Assembly: GCA_963808725.1 (NCBI GenBank)
Contig: CAWEGO010000002.1
Span: 2,170,001-2,234,000 of the forward strand
DNA length: 64,000 nucleotides
Direction of reading: 5' to 3'
Origin: JAHFUA01 sp963808725
GTDB lineage: Bacteria > Acidobacteriota > Terriglobia > Terriglobales > Acidobacteriaceae
Below the pieces are notes generated by a model. The model was not told the origin of the DNA. It ran no database searches and saw only the letters and a program-made list of their open reading frames with translations. Positions 44,102 through 53,900 of the stretch are shown piece after piece; positions within the stretch are counted from its first letter, which is position 1; the number at the start of each line of letters is the position of its first letter. A program made the translations under genes and the position numbers.

Positions 44102-45453
44102 TGTCTCCAAGCGCGAGAAAACTCGCGGTCCTGGTGCTTCTCGGCTGCCTTCTGCTCCTGCTCAACCGAGTGGGCTTGCATCTGCAACGCCAGAACAATC
44201 TTCCGTGGTTCGTGGGGACTGTGCTCGTCCAAGGTCTGGCCTACCTTACGGGTGTGCGCCTGGTGCTGACAGGAAGCAAAGCGCCTGGAGTCTTGTTCGC
44301 AGTCTTGCTGTTCGCGGCTCTGCTGCGGATCAGTATTCTGTTTGCGCCTCCCTATCTCTCGGATGATATTTACCGCTACGTCTGGGATGGCCGGGTGCAG
44401 GCGGCTGGAATCAATCCCTACCGATTCGTGCCCGACAGCTCGGAACTGGAGCCGTTGCAGGACGACCGCATTTATCCTCGGATCAACCGCAGCGACTATG
44501 CCCCGACCATCTACCCGCCGGTCGCGCAAGCCATTTTTCTTGCTACCACCAGAGTCAGCGAATCCGTCACATGGATGAAAACTGTGATGGTCGGCTTCGA
44601 AGCGCTGGCCGTCTGGATGCTGGTCCGGTTGCTGGTCTCGCTCGGGCTGCCCGCCGAACGGGTGTTGATCTATGCGTGGAATCCGCTGACCGTCTGGGAA
44701 TTCGCCGGAAGTGGGCATATCGATGCTGCCGCTATCGCGTTTCTGGTGCTTGCACTCTGGGCGCGAAGACGTAATTTGCCTGGGCTCACCGGCATCACGT
44801 TGGGGTGCGCAGCCCTTATCAAGTTCTATCCCGCAGTCATCTTCCCGGCGCTCTACCGGCGCTGGGACTGGAAGATGCCGGCCGGCTTCGCGGCTACCGT
44901 CATAGTGGGATACCTGCCGTACGCGAAGGTGGGCTTGCGTGTGCTGGGATTTCTTCCGGGCTATATTGAGGAGGAAGGCCTGAAGAGCGGCGAGCGATTT
45001 TACCTCTGGACGCTGCTGCAGAAGGCGCGGCCGGTGTCCTGGTTCGATGGTGTCTGGTATGTGGCCCTCCTGGCGCTAGTGCTGCTCGCGGTCGCGGCAT
45101 GGCTGACCGTCCGCCAGCAGCGCGGTGAGGGAGACTTCCTTGTGCACGCGGCCGTGCTGGCTGCACTCTGCAGCGTCCTGTTCTCGCCCCATTATCCCTG
45201 GTATTTCGCCTGGCTCCTTCCCCTGCTGGTTTTCGTGCCCTATGTTCCCCTGCTATACCTGACCGTGGCTGGGTTCATACTCTACGAAAGCCGGTTACAG
45301 GAGACGCCGGAGTCGCTGTTCCGCGACAACACTTTGTTGTATTTGCCGTTCGTTGTGCTGATGGCTACTGAGTGGCTGCGGAAGCGTCGGCAATCACCGT
45401 CGCTTACGACCGTGAATATTGCCCACCGGGCGGAGGACCCCAATGCAAGATGA
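44101..45453 (+). CDS. GT-C polyisoprenyl-phosphate-type glycosyltransferase (GT87/mannosyltransferase-like)
   Basis: This 450-residue membrane protein has about 10-12 helices and the GT-C acidic loop PPYLSDDIYRYVWDGRVQAAGINPYRF, whose D-D pair binds the lipid-phosphate sugar. IYPPVAQAIFLATTRVSES follows the loop, and later come LIYAWNPLTVWEFAGSGHIDAAAIAF and KFYPAVIFPALYRRWDWK. It probably transfers hexose from a polyprenyl-phosphate donor on the outer face of the membrane. It lies between the DUF2064 enzyme and a radical SAM gene, with overlaps or near-overlaps on both sides, so these form one operon. Product unknown. Confidence 0.8.
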   Translation: MSPSARKLAVLVLLGCLLLLLNRVGLHLQRQNNLPWFVGTVLVQGLAYLTGVRLVLTGSKAPGVLFAVLLFAALLRISILFAPPYLSDDIYRYVWDGRVQAAGINPYRFVPDSSELEPLQDDRIYPRINRSDYAPTIYPPVAQAIFLATTRVSESVTWMKTVMVGFEALAVWMLVRLLVSLGLPAERVLIYAWNPLTVWEFAGSGHIDAAAIAFLVLALWARRRNLPGLTGITLGCAALIKFYPAVIFPALYRRWDWKMPAGFAATVIVGYLPYAKVGLRVLGFLPGYIEEEGLKSGERFYLWTLLQKARPVSWFDGVWYVALLALVLLAVAAWLTVRQQRGEGDFLVHAAVLAALCSVLFSPHYPWYFAWLLPLLVFVPYVPLLYLTVAGFILYESRLQETPESLFRDNTLLYLPFVVLMATEWLRKRRQSPSLTTVNIAHRAEDPNAR

Positions 45454-46510
45454 ATCGCGCGATGAAACCGCGCCGCCCGATCCGCGCCGCTACTTCGAGC
45501 AGACCGGTCCCGAACTGAAGGTCCTGGTTGACTCGGATCCCGTCTGCCTCTATCTGGAAACCACGAATCGCTGCAACCTGCCTTGCACCACTTGTCCCCG
45601 GACCTTCGAAGAGTTGGAACCTCCGGCGGATATGAGCTGGGAGTTGTTTACGAAGATCGTGGATCAATACCCCAAAATCGCGCGTGTCGTCCTGCATGGC
45701 ATCGGCGAACCAATGATGGTGCGTGACTTGCCACGCATGGTGTCCTATCTCAAGGCGCGCGGCACTTACGTCCTGTTCAACACCAACGGCACATTGCTGA
45801 ACCCTCGCAAAGGCCGGGAGTTGATCGAAGCCGGGCTGGACGAGTTGCGGGTATCGCTGGACGCGGCCGAGCCTTCGGCGTTCAAGATCGTGCGCGGCCT
45901 GGACAGGTTCGACAGCATCGTTGCCAATGTACGCTCTTTCATCGCGCTGCAGCAGGAGATGAACGTCGCCGCTCCACGCGTGTCCCTGTGGCTCACCGGG
46001 CTGAAAGACACGGTAAAGCAACTCCCCGCATTCGTGAAACTGGCGCACCAGATCGGAGTGCCCGAAGTTTACCTGCAGCGGCTTGTATACTTCCCCGATG
46101 GCCAGGGGTTGGCGCGTCCGGCATCATCGCTGTTTGAGAGTCTCACGACTGAGGAGGACCGCCTCATCCGGGAGGCGGAGGAATTGGCGGCCTTGCTCGG
46201 AGTCAGCTTCAATGCCTCCGGAGCTACCGAACCCGGAACCAGCCTGAAAAAGAAAGACGCCACGCAACCGTGGTCGCTGTGCCGTCGCCCGTGGACGCTC
46301 ATGTACTTTACGGCACACGGGCGTGCGTTACCCTGCTGCATCGCCCCCTTCTCGCTGCGCGGTTACGACAGTTTCACGCTGGGTGACGCTACCCAGCAGA
46401 CCTTGGCCGAAATCTGGAACGGAGCCAAATACCAGGAATTCCGCCGCGCATTGCAGACCGACCAACCGCCTCCTTCGTGCGCCAACTGCGGGCTGCGCTG
46501 GAGTCTATGA
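45443..46510 (+). CDS. Radical SAM / SPASM-like protein
   Basis: This 355-residue protein has the CxxxCxxC [4Fe-4S] motif at C44-C48-C51 (ETTNRCNLPCTTC), followed by the SAM-binding GIGEPMMV and FNTNGTLL strands of a TIM barrel. The C-terminus carries a Cys-rich SPASM-like part (SLCRRPW, PCCIAPF, CANCGLRW) able to hold auxiliary Fe-S clusters. Such proteins modify peptides or small molecules by radical chemistry. No precursor peptide was spotted nearby. GGAGG precedes ATG 45443, which lies inside the end of the GT-C gene; the next gene overlaps by 4 bp. Confidence 0.85.
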   Translation: MQDESRDETAPPDPRRYFEQTGPELKVLVDSDPVCLYLETTNRCNLPCTTCPRTFEELEPPADMSWELFTKIVDQYPKIARVVLHGIGEPMMVRDLPRMVSYLKARGTYVLFNTNGTLLNPRKGRELIEAGLDELRVSLDAAEPSAFKIVRGLDRFDSIVANVRSFIALQQEMNVAAPRVSLWLTGLKDTVKQLPAFVKLAHQIGVPEVYLQRLVYFPDGQGLARPASSLFESLTTEEDRLIREAEELAALLGVSFNASGATEPGTSLKKKDATQPWSLCRRPWTLMYFTAHGRALPCCIAPFSLRGYDSFTLGDATQQTLAEIWNGAKYQEFRRALQTDQPPPSCANCGLRWSL

Positions 46511-47259
46511 CCGGCGTGTCTCCGGGAGTGACATCCGAAGCAACCGCTGACCGGCGCCACAAGCCTTGGGTTTCCGTTGTTATTCCGGCGCTAAACGAGG
46601 AAGAGCCCATCGCCGATGTCGTGCGCGCCATCCCGCGAAACATGATTGACGAGATCATCGTGGTCGACAACGGCAGCACCGACCGTACTGCCGAGCGAGC
46701 CAGGGCCGCAGGCGCTCGCGTCGTCCACGAACCACGGCGAGGTTATGGGCGTGCCTGCCGCGCTGGTGTGCGGGCAGTATCGCCGCAGTCGGAGGTGCTG
46801 GTCTTTCTTGACGGAGATGGCAGCGACTGTCCCGAGATGATTCCGCGGTTGCTGGCGCCCATCCTGGATGGATCGCACGATTTTGTGATCGGCTCGCGCA
46901 CGCGAGGACACCGCGAAACCGGAAGCATGAACTTATCTCAGTTGTTTGCAGGACGGGCGGCTGGTCTGATCTTAAGGGTCCTATACGGCGTGCGATTCAC
47001 GGACATGTGCCCGTTCCGCGCCATTCGGCGAGAAGCTCTCGAAAAGCTAGGCATGTGCGAGGAAACCTATGGCTGGAACCTGGAAATGCAGATCCGCGCC
47101 GCGCGGGCCGGGTTGCGCATTCTGGAGGTGCCGGTGGACCATCGCCGGAGGGCGGGCGGCAAATCCAAGGTCTCTGGAACGATGACCGGAACCCTTCGGG
47201 CGGGAGTTCGCATCCTGTTGACCCTCTTCCGGGTGGTGTGGATCGGCAAGACCGGCTAG
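46507..47259 (+). CDS. GT2-family glycosyltransferase
   Basis: This 250-residue GT-A enzyme has the standard VSVVIPALNEEEPIADVVRAIP start, IIVVDNGSTDRTAERARAAGARVVHEPRRGYGRACRAG, and the metal-binding VFLDGDGSDCPEMI loop. A Q/RxxRW-like element is missing; instead YGWNLEMQIRAARAGLRILEVPVDHRRRAGGKSKVSGTMTG matches the polyprenol-phosphate hexosyltransferase/dolichol-phosphate type. It may supply the lipid-linked sugar used by the GT-C enzyme upstream. There is an ATGA overlap with the radical SAM gene. Its stop codon overlaps the convergent methyltransferase stop. Confidence 0.87.
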   Translation: MTGVSPGVTSEATADRRHKPWVSVVIPALNEEEPIADVVRAIPRNMIDEIIVVDNGSTDRTAERARAAGARVVHEPRRGYGRACRAGVRAVSPQSEVLVFLDGDGSDCPEMIPRLLAPILDGSHDFVIGSRTRGHRETGSMNLSQLFAGRAAGLILRVLYGVRFTDMCPFRAIRREALEKLGMCEETYGWNLEMQIRAARAGLRILEVPVDHRRRAGGKSKVSGTMTGTLRAGVRILLTLFRVVWIGKTG

Positions 47260-47947
47260 CGGGGCTCGAAAACCAGGAAGTAGTCCTCGCCGTCAGATTT
47301 CACGAAGTTGTAATCACCAACTAGCCGGTAGCCCGCTTCCCCGGCCTCTCGCACTACGACGTTCTCCGGCTCACGCCATGATCTTCGCCATTGCCGTTGC
47401 GATCGATGATGCCAATGCGCGCTTTCGGCCGTAGCGACTTGCGCAAGCTCTTCATCAGCGCAACCGGTTCGGCAACTTCGTGGTACGTCTTCAGAAGCAG
47501 GACGGCATCTATGCTCTCCGCCGGCAGCAAGGGGTCATCTGGCTTACCGTGGACCACGCGAACGTTGCCGATGCCCTCACGCTGCACGCGCTGCTGGATA
47601 TATTGAATGGCCTGCGGGTTGATATCCACGGCATAGACGAGACCGGTTGGCGTCACTCGCCGGGCGGCGCGGACCGAGAACCATCCAGAACCAGCCCCTA
47701 TGTCCGCCACGGTTTTTCCCTTAACAATGCCCAGAATGTCCATAACCCGTTCGACCTGCAGCTTCTGGTCACGATCCTTGTACTCGAAGATCGAGAGGTC
47801 GCCGGTGTACGGCGGGCTCGTTTTGCGCGGCTGAACCTGTGCGCCTTGAGGGGCAGGCGCCTGCGGAGGGGTCGAAGTAGCGGGTGGAGGCCCGAACAGA
47901 AGGCACACGCCGAGTGCGAGCAACAGTATGCGACAAGGGGATTGCAT
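47256..47947 (-). CDS. Exported class I SAM-dependent methyltransferase, frameshifted
   Basis: This protein begins with a signal peptide (ILLLALGVCLLFGPPPATS), unusual for a methyltransferase, then a Rossmann fold with motif I VADIGAGSGWFSVRAAR, VYAVDINPQAIQYI, VRVVHGKPDDPLLP and VLLLKTYHEVAEP. The frame stops at 47354, but the expected C-terminus continues in another frame after a one-base slip near 47372: EPENVVVREAGEAGYRLVGDYNFVKSDGEDYFLVFEPR, ending at 47256. Corrected length is about 230 residues. It starts 3 bp after the radical SAM stop, so it closes that operon. Periplasmic or lipoprotein-linked methyl transfer is unusual and unexplained. Confidence 0.72.
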
Positions 47948-47950
47948 GAG

Positions 47951-49003
47951 CTAATCCCGCGCTATCACGATGGTCGTGCACGCGCTCTCGCCTTTGGGAA
48001 GGTCACGAGCCGGCGCCATGCGGATCTCCAGCTTCTGCAGTTCGCCGCGAACGACCGGACAGTAGAAATCGGGCTGATGGAGAGCGTTTTGGAGACGGCG
48101 CCGCCCGGCGCATCCGCCGTAGCAAGACTCGAGATAAGCACAGGGGCGGCAGGCCTCGGGCACGGTGCGCGCCTCGACGAAGGGCGTCGTTTCCACAACT
48201 CCGCTACTGAGGGAAAGCAGCAGCGACAGCGGCTCCCCTGCTCCCGGCCAGTACACGCAAGGTTGGGTGCTGGCGCGGGGAGTGACCCGCACGGTATTCA
48301 CCCCACATCCGCCGGCTCTCGGAGGCAGCCCCGCCATGGCACGAACTAGCGGCTCCCCGATGGCGATCACGTCGGTTTCCGCGAACAGCGCACGAAAGCC
48401 TTGCCAGTACTCCTCGTAACTCAAGGCATAGAGGTCGGAGCGCACGGCCTGGTAGACGTTGACCCGCAGCGGCGCTTGGTGGCGCTTGACCACGCGCGCC
48501 ACCTCAGCCAGGCGAAGATAGTTCGCCTTCATCATCACGGCGATGAAGGTGACTGGAATCCCGAGGCGGACACAACGCGCCGCCTGCTCATGGATGAGGA
48601 CCCAATTGCCCGCACCGCGCTGCGCGTCCTGCTCCGCCTCGGTCGGGTAATCCAAAGAGAACTCGACATCATGAAAAGCGCGAAGTTCGTCGTCATCAAG
48701 CACGGCCGCGCTATGGCCGTTCGAGGTGATCGTCAGCTTCAAAGGCAGACTCCGGAGGTAGGCCAGGATCTCGCGAAACTGCGGGTGCATTCCGTTCTCG
48801 CCGGTACCCAGATTGACGGAGCGGACGGGCAGGCTTGCCATCACGGATCGCACCTGCTCGAGGCTCAGCCGGTCGATCCGTGCCGGATCGCGATAGCAGA
48901 ACGAACAAGCCAGGTTGCACTCGTTGGTCAGGCCGAGTCCAAGAGCGAATGCGCCCATTTCAACGGGCCGGACCAACGCCGTCTCGGGAGCGGCAGGTGT
49001 CAT
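47951..49003 (-). CDS. Second radical SAM protein, SPASM-like
   Basis: This 350-residue protein has C29-C33-C36 (TNECNLACSFC), the NLGTGENGMH strand in place of the usual GGE, and a TIM-barrel core. The C-terminus is Cys-rich (GGCGVNTVRVTPRASTQPCVYWPG and EACRPCAYLESCYGGCAGRR), resembling a SPASM/twitch domain. It is distinct from the radical SAM protein of the facing operon. The ATG overlaps the upstream methyltransferase stop by 4 bp, and GAGGCGGGACG precedes it. Substrate unknown. Two different radical SAM proteins within 4 kb suggest a joint biosynthetic task. Confidence 0.83.
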   Translation of the reverse strand: MTPAAPETALVRPVEMGAFALGLGLTNECNLACSFCYRDPARIDRLSLEQVRSVMASLPVRSVNLGTGENGMHPQFREILAYLRSLPLKLTITSNGHSAAVLDDDELRAFHDVEFSLDYPTEAEQDAQRGAGNWVLIHEQAARCVRLGIPVTFIAVMMKANYLRLAEVARVVKRHQAPLRVNVYQAVRSDLYALSYEEYWQGFRALFAETDVIAIGEPLVRAMAGLPPRAGGCGVNTVRVTPRASTQPCVYWPGAGEPLSLLLSLSSGVVETTPFVEARTVPEACRPCAYLESCYGGCAGRRRLQNALHQPDFYCPVVRGELQKLEIRMAPARDLPKGESACTTIVIARD

Positions 49004-49809
49004 CGTCCCGCCTCCTTGCTCAACGCGCCGGAGCTGCGAGCAATCACCTGGACGTAGCGCGCAATCGCAGCGAACTCCGGCCGCGCTCCAAGTGTCAGCT
49101 CCAATTCGAACACTTGCCGGTACGCTTCGTCGGTCAGGTCCTCCAGGCCCAGGTAATCGAAAAACACCCGGACTCCGTGTTCGGCGACGACTTTCAGTCC
49201 GGTACGGGCCAGCATGTCGCGAACGCCCGCGGGGGCAAACACGCGGACCGGCTCGCCGAAGAGCGAATCCACCACTGTTTCCGCGGAAAGATTGGCGGCT
49301 GCGAGTGCCCAGTCGCCCGACTTGATGGCTGCTCTCAGCACCTCTCCAGCACGGCTGCGCACCAACACGGAAACCAGGGCGTCGTTCCGCAGCACACGAG
49401 CGATATCGCGAACAGTCCTGGCCGGTTCCTCAATGTACTCCAGAAGATTGTGGCAAACGACGACGTCGAAGGAGTCGCCCGCGAAGAGTTCAGGCAACTG
49501 CCCTGCTTCGGCGTGACGGAAGGAAATGCACGGCGCCACTCCGCCGGCCTCGGCCTGCTGCTGTGCGATCCCCAGCATCTCTCGCGAGCTGTCCAGCAGA
49601 ACGACCTCAAAGTCCATCCGTGCCAGCTGCACACTCGCAAAACCGGTGCCACCGCCCACATCGAGCGCGCGCCGCTTCGATGCATTGCGGGGCAAAGAAC
49701 GGCGCAGGTTCTCCCACGCCAGCTCGGAACGCAGCCTGCCCGCGGGTGTCTTCAGGTACGACGCGTATCGGTCTGCATCCTGGAACCGCGCTGTATCGAG
49801 CATCCGCAT
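49000..49809 (-). CDS. Class I SAM-dependent methyltransferase
   Basis: This 269-residue cytoplasmic methyltransferase has motif I ALDVGGGTGFASVQLARM, LLDSSREMLGIAQQQAE, FRHAEAGQLPELFAGDSFDVVVCHNLLEYIEEPARTVRDIARVL. It resembles CmoM/SmtA-type or ubiquinone/menaquinone-type enzymes; the acceptor is unknown. It has no signal peptide, unlike the other methyltransferase of the operon. The ATG at 49809 follows GGGAG; GTG 49827 is an alternative. It is the second gene of the leftward operon after the DoxX-like gene (74-bp gap) and overlaps the radical SAM gene. Confidence 0.8.
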   Translation of the reverse strand: MRMLDTARFQDADRYASYLKTPAGRLRSELAWENLRRSLPRNASKRRALDVGGGTGFASVQLARMDFEVVLLDSSREMLGIAQQQAEAGGVAPCISFRHAEAGQLPELFAGDSFDVVVCHNLLEYIEEPARTVRDIARVLRNDALVSVLVRSRAGEVLRAAIKSGDWALAAANLSAETVVDSLFGEPVRVFAPAGVRDMLARTGLKVVAEHGVRVFFDYLGLEDLTDEAYRQVFELELTLGARPEFAAIARYVQVIARSSGALSKEAGR

Positions 49810-49883
49810 CCCACGCTCCCACCACACGGCGGGATCGATTCTATCAATCGTGGTTTGGATACCACAAATCCAGCGCAGCCGAT

Positions 49884-50522
49884 TTATGCCACCAGGTTAG
49901 CGACTCGCGTGCGCCAGCTCTTGCCGACGACCGACGACTCCTCGTACCGCATAAGCGCGTCTAACCCGAGGCTACGCCCCGGCCGGTATGCAATGAACAT
50001 GATCTGGATCACCACCAGGAAGAAGTAGGTCCATGGCCATTCCGACGGCGAGCGGTAGAGCCCCAACCAAAGATTGATCGCCATGAGAGCGCCGATGAAA
50101 CCCCCTAATCTTGTGAACAGGCCCAGCATCAGGGACATCGCCACCAGCACCTCGCCGGTATATACCTGCGGGGCAAAGAAGTAGAAGTGGGGCAGGACGA
50201 TCTTTTTCACGAAATCCGCCTGCGGGGCGAGGGAAGCGTACTGGGCCATTTGCTCCATCCAGTAGCGCAGTCCGCCCGAGCCGTCGGGCTGGTCGGTGTA
50301 GGTCGGCGGCAACTTCCACAACGACTGCTGCCACCACAAGGCCCCAATGAACAAGCGTGACAGCCAGTTCCATACGTGGAGCGCTGAACGCTGCCGGAGA
50401 TCACGCCGGTAGTTAAAGATGGCGATGCCGATACTGGCCAACAGCAGCAGCCAGAAGACTACAGTCGTCCAACCGCCGGTCGTTAGGAAGGACAATGCGT
50501 CCGAGAACGGATTTACTCGCAT
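49884..50522 (-). CDS. DoxX/TQO-small-subunit-like membrane protein
   Basis: This 212-residue inner-membrane protein has four to five helices (TVVFWLLLLASIGIAIFN, WLSRLFIGALWWQQSLWKLP, VLVAMSLMLGLFTRLGGFIGALMAINLWLGLY, WTYFFLVVIQIMFIAY). The GLFTRLGGFIGALMAINLWLGLY and RPGRSLGLDALM segments are typical of DoxX-family proteins, some of which are subunits of thiosulfate:quinone oxidoreductase, while others are uncharacterised. No DoxA partner is visible. AGGAGG precedes the ATG by 7 nt. It leads the leftward operon that continues into methyltransferase and radical SAM genes. Confidence 0.75.
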   Translation of the reverse strand: MRVNPFSDALSFLTTGGWTTVVFWLLLLASIGIAIFNYRRDLRQRSALHVWNWLSRLFIGALWWQQSLWKLPPTYTDQPDGSGGLRYWMEQMAQYASLAPQADFVKKIVLPHFYFFAPQVYTGEVLVAMSLMLGLFTRLGGFIGALMAINLWLGLYRSPSEWPWTYFFLVVIQIMFIAYRPGRSLGLDALMRYEESSVVGKSWRTRVANLVA

Positions 50523-50943
50523 GTGCCGGCCTCCTGAAAGGAGCGTGCCAGGATGCAGGTGCCCAACTTCCTTCTAGCGCCCTCTGGGCGCCAGAGTTGT
50601 AGACGCATCCAATTGCCCCCAGCCACAGATTAGAAGCGCAGACAGAACAAAAGGTTCATTTCAAGGAAGATCGAGTCGACGGCGATCGTAGGCACGGATC
50701 GCCTTGAAAAACCATGCGCCCGAAGCGTGATCCAACCGAAGAATCTGGCCACATGATGGCAATTTTCGCCGGGGGGGAAACCGCTTGCTCGCCGACTGCA
50801 AAATTTTGCAGTATTGCCCGCCGGGTGCATCTTCGCAGGGCTTGTCGGACTGTTTCGCATTGGTATGGAAGGAGATAGGGGCGCACTAAAGTAACGTTGC
50901 AATGGCAGAGTTTCGGCCCCGACGGTGCACCACGCATTGTGCT
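50523..50943. other. Divergent intergenic region with a perfect 18-bp palindrome
   Basis: This 421-bp stretch lies between the DoxX-like operon and the giant exported protein and must hold both promoters. The one clear element is the palindrome at 50795-50812. No gene-like frame is convincing and no known riboswitch class is recognised. Confidence 0.5.
50795..50812. promoter_or_regulatory. 18-bp perfect palindrome, probable operator
   Basis: ACTGCAAAATTTTGCAGT is fully self-complementary and AT-rich at its centre, in an otherwise GC-rich surrounding. It lies about 130-150 bp before the start of the giant exported protein. This is the shape of a homodimeric regulator site, but the regulator is unknown. 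Confidence 0.5.
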
Positions 50944-53900
50944 ATGAAACTCTTACAACCCTGCCGTGGGACACTCTTATTTATTGTTGTTATTGCCGTC
51001 TGTGTGCTGGCTTTGGCTGCGCCGACTCGCGCGGCAGCTGCCAATCCAATTCTTATCATCACCGGCTCATCGAACCCTTACACCACCTACCTGCCGGAGA
51101 TTCTCCACAATGAAGGGTTCAACGAGTTCGACACGGCTGATATCTCCGTGGTTAACGGCACGACTCTATCGGCCTACGACCTGGTGATTCTGGGCGACAT
51201 GACGCTCACAGCCGCGCAGGCGACCGCGTTCACCACTTGGGTGAATGGTGGCGGCAACCTGATCGCCATGCATCCCGACCCTCAGTTGGCGGGATTGCTG
51301 GGCCTCGTCGATACCGGGACCGCTCTGTCCAACGCGTATGTGTTGATGAGTACCTCGGCCGGCCCCGGAGTCGGCTTGGTGGGGCAGACCATTCAGTATC
51401 ACGGCCCGGCAGAGCTGTACACGCTGAACGGCGCCACCAACTACGCCACCCTGTACTCGAGCGCCGGCGTTCCCACCAGCAACCCGGCCTTGACTCTAGC
51501 GCAGGCCGGATCCGGACAGGCGGCGGCGTTTACGTACGACCTGGCGCGCTCGGTTGTCTATACTCGCCAAGGCAACCCGGCCTGGAGCGGAGAGGCACGC
51601 GATGCCGCCAACGCTCCTCCAATCCGTTCTTACAATTTGTTCTACGGAGCCGCATCCTTCGACCCCGAGCCCAACTGGGTCGATTTCACCAAGGTCCAAA
51701 TCCCGCAGGCGGATGAGCAGCAGCGGCTGCTGGCCAACCTGATCCTGCAGATGAACGCCAACAAGAAGCCGCTGCCCCGCTTCTGGTACTTGCCCGGCGG
51801 ATTCAAGGCAGCGGTCATCATGACCGGCGACGATCACGGCTCGTTCTACACCGCCAGCGCGACGGCGAACCGTTTCAGCGATGCTCTCGCCGCCAGCCCT
51901 TCCGGGTGTTCGGTAGCGAACTGGCAATGCGTTCGCTCCACCGCTTATCTGTTCCCCAACATAATTGCTACCAATACGCTAACTAATGCCCAGGTCGCCG
52001 CTTACGTTGCTCAAGGTTTCGAAATCGGCGTCCACGTCGACTCCGCCACCGATTGCCAGGACTGGACGACCAGCGCGCTAAGTGCCCAGTACACCAATTA
52101 TCTGGCGTCATTCGCTTCCGAGTTTCCCAGCCTGCCGGCGCCGCAGACGCACCGCATGCACTGCGTTTCCTGGAGCGACTACGATTCGCAGCCGACCATC
52201 GAGCTGCAGAACGGCATCCGCCTCGACACCACCTACTACTACTGGCCTTCCACCTGGATCAACAATCTGCCGGGAATGTTCACCGGTTCCGGCATGCCCA
52301 TGCGATTCGCCGATCGCAACGGCAATCTGATTAACGTCTATCAGGCCACGACGCAGATGACCGACGAGTCTGGTCAGACCTATCCGCTGAACATCAACAC
52401 GCTGTTGGACAATGCCTTGAGCGGAAGCGCCTATTACGGCGTCTTTACCGCCAACATGCACAACGACCAGGGAAGCTACCCGGGCCCGGGGTGGAATTCC
52501 ATCGTCGCCTCAGCGCAAGCACGGGGTGTGCCCGTGGTCACCTCATTGCAGATGCTGCAGTGGCTGGATGGGCGCAACGGATCTTCCTTCGCTTCGCTGG
52601 CGTGGAGCGGCAACGTCCTGAGTTTCAGCATCACGGTGGGCGCCAACGCCAACAACCTCACCGCCATGCTCCCCAGCAACGCTGGCACCCTGGGGTTGAC
52701 CGGCATCACGTTGAACGGCAACCCGGTCAGTTATCAGCTTCAGATCACCAAGGGTATCCAGTACGCCGTGTTCGCGGCCAGCGCCGGCAATTATCTGGCA
52801 ACCTACGGCGGCAGCCCGTTGTTCAGCATCTCCGGCGCGATTAGCCCGGCCGCGGCCGCCAGCGGCACGACGGTTACAGCCGCCGGTCCGGTCACGGTCA
52901 CTGCCAGCGTCGACAACTATGGCAACTACTCCTTGAACGGCCTGCCCAGCGGAAGTTACGTAATAACTCCCAGCGACAGCGGATTCACTTTCACTCCCTC
53001 CAGCCAGGCTGTAACCGTTAGCGGGGCGAATGTGGCGGCCGTGAACTTCAACGCGGGCCAAATCTGCCCCTGCAGCTTGTGGAATAACAACACCATTCCC
53101 GGCACGCCGTCCTTCAACGATCCCAGCCCGGCCGAGCTCGGTGTGACTTTCTATTCCGACGTGGCTGGTACCATCAGCGCGGTCCGCTTTTATAAAGGCA
53201 GCAGCAATACTGGCACGCACATCGGCAACTTGTGGTCGAACACCGGCGCCAATCTGGCTAGCGCGACCTTCAGCAATGAAACCGCTACCGGCTGGCAGCA
53301 GGTGAACTTCGCCACCCCCGTGCCCATCACCGCCGACACTACCTACGTAGCTTCCTACTACACGCCCACGGGCAACTACGCGGCGGATAACGACTATTTC
53401 GCCACCGGCTACGACAACACGCCACTGCATGCGCCGCAGAACGGAGCGCTCAGCGCCAACGGCCTCTACGTTTACGACGCTAACGCGTTCCCAACCAATA
53501 CCTACGAATCCACTAATTACTGGGTGGACATCGTTTTCAGCCCGACGGGGACCTACAGTATTTCCGGCACCATCAGCGGCGCGGGCGGCAATGGTGCGAC
53601 CGTGAGCCTGATGGGCCCCTCGAGCGCCACCACCACCGCCGATGCCTCCGGCAACTACAGCTTTAACGGACTGGCGAACGGCTACTACACGATTACGCCC
53701 AGCAATTCCGGGTTCACCTTCACCCCTGCCAGCCAGAACGCGACGGTGAATAACGCCAGTGTGGCCGCGGTCAACTTCAGCACGGGCAGCTCCAGCGTTC
53801 ACCCGGCCACCTACAGTATTTCCGGCACAATCAGCGGCGCGGGCGGCGCCGGTGCAACTGTAAACCTGAGTGGGCCCTCGATCGCCGCGACCACCGCCGA

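Noticed and set aside
50760..50850. Possible cyclic-di-GMP riboswitch upstream of the giant protein
   Set aside because: GGGGGGAAACC and a GC-rich stem caught attention, but the conserved GEMM tetraloop/receptor sequences and the expected pairings are not there. Only the palindrome is solid.
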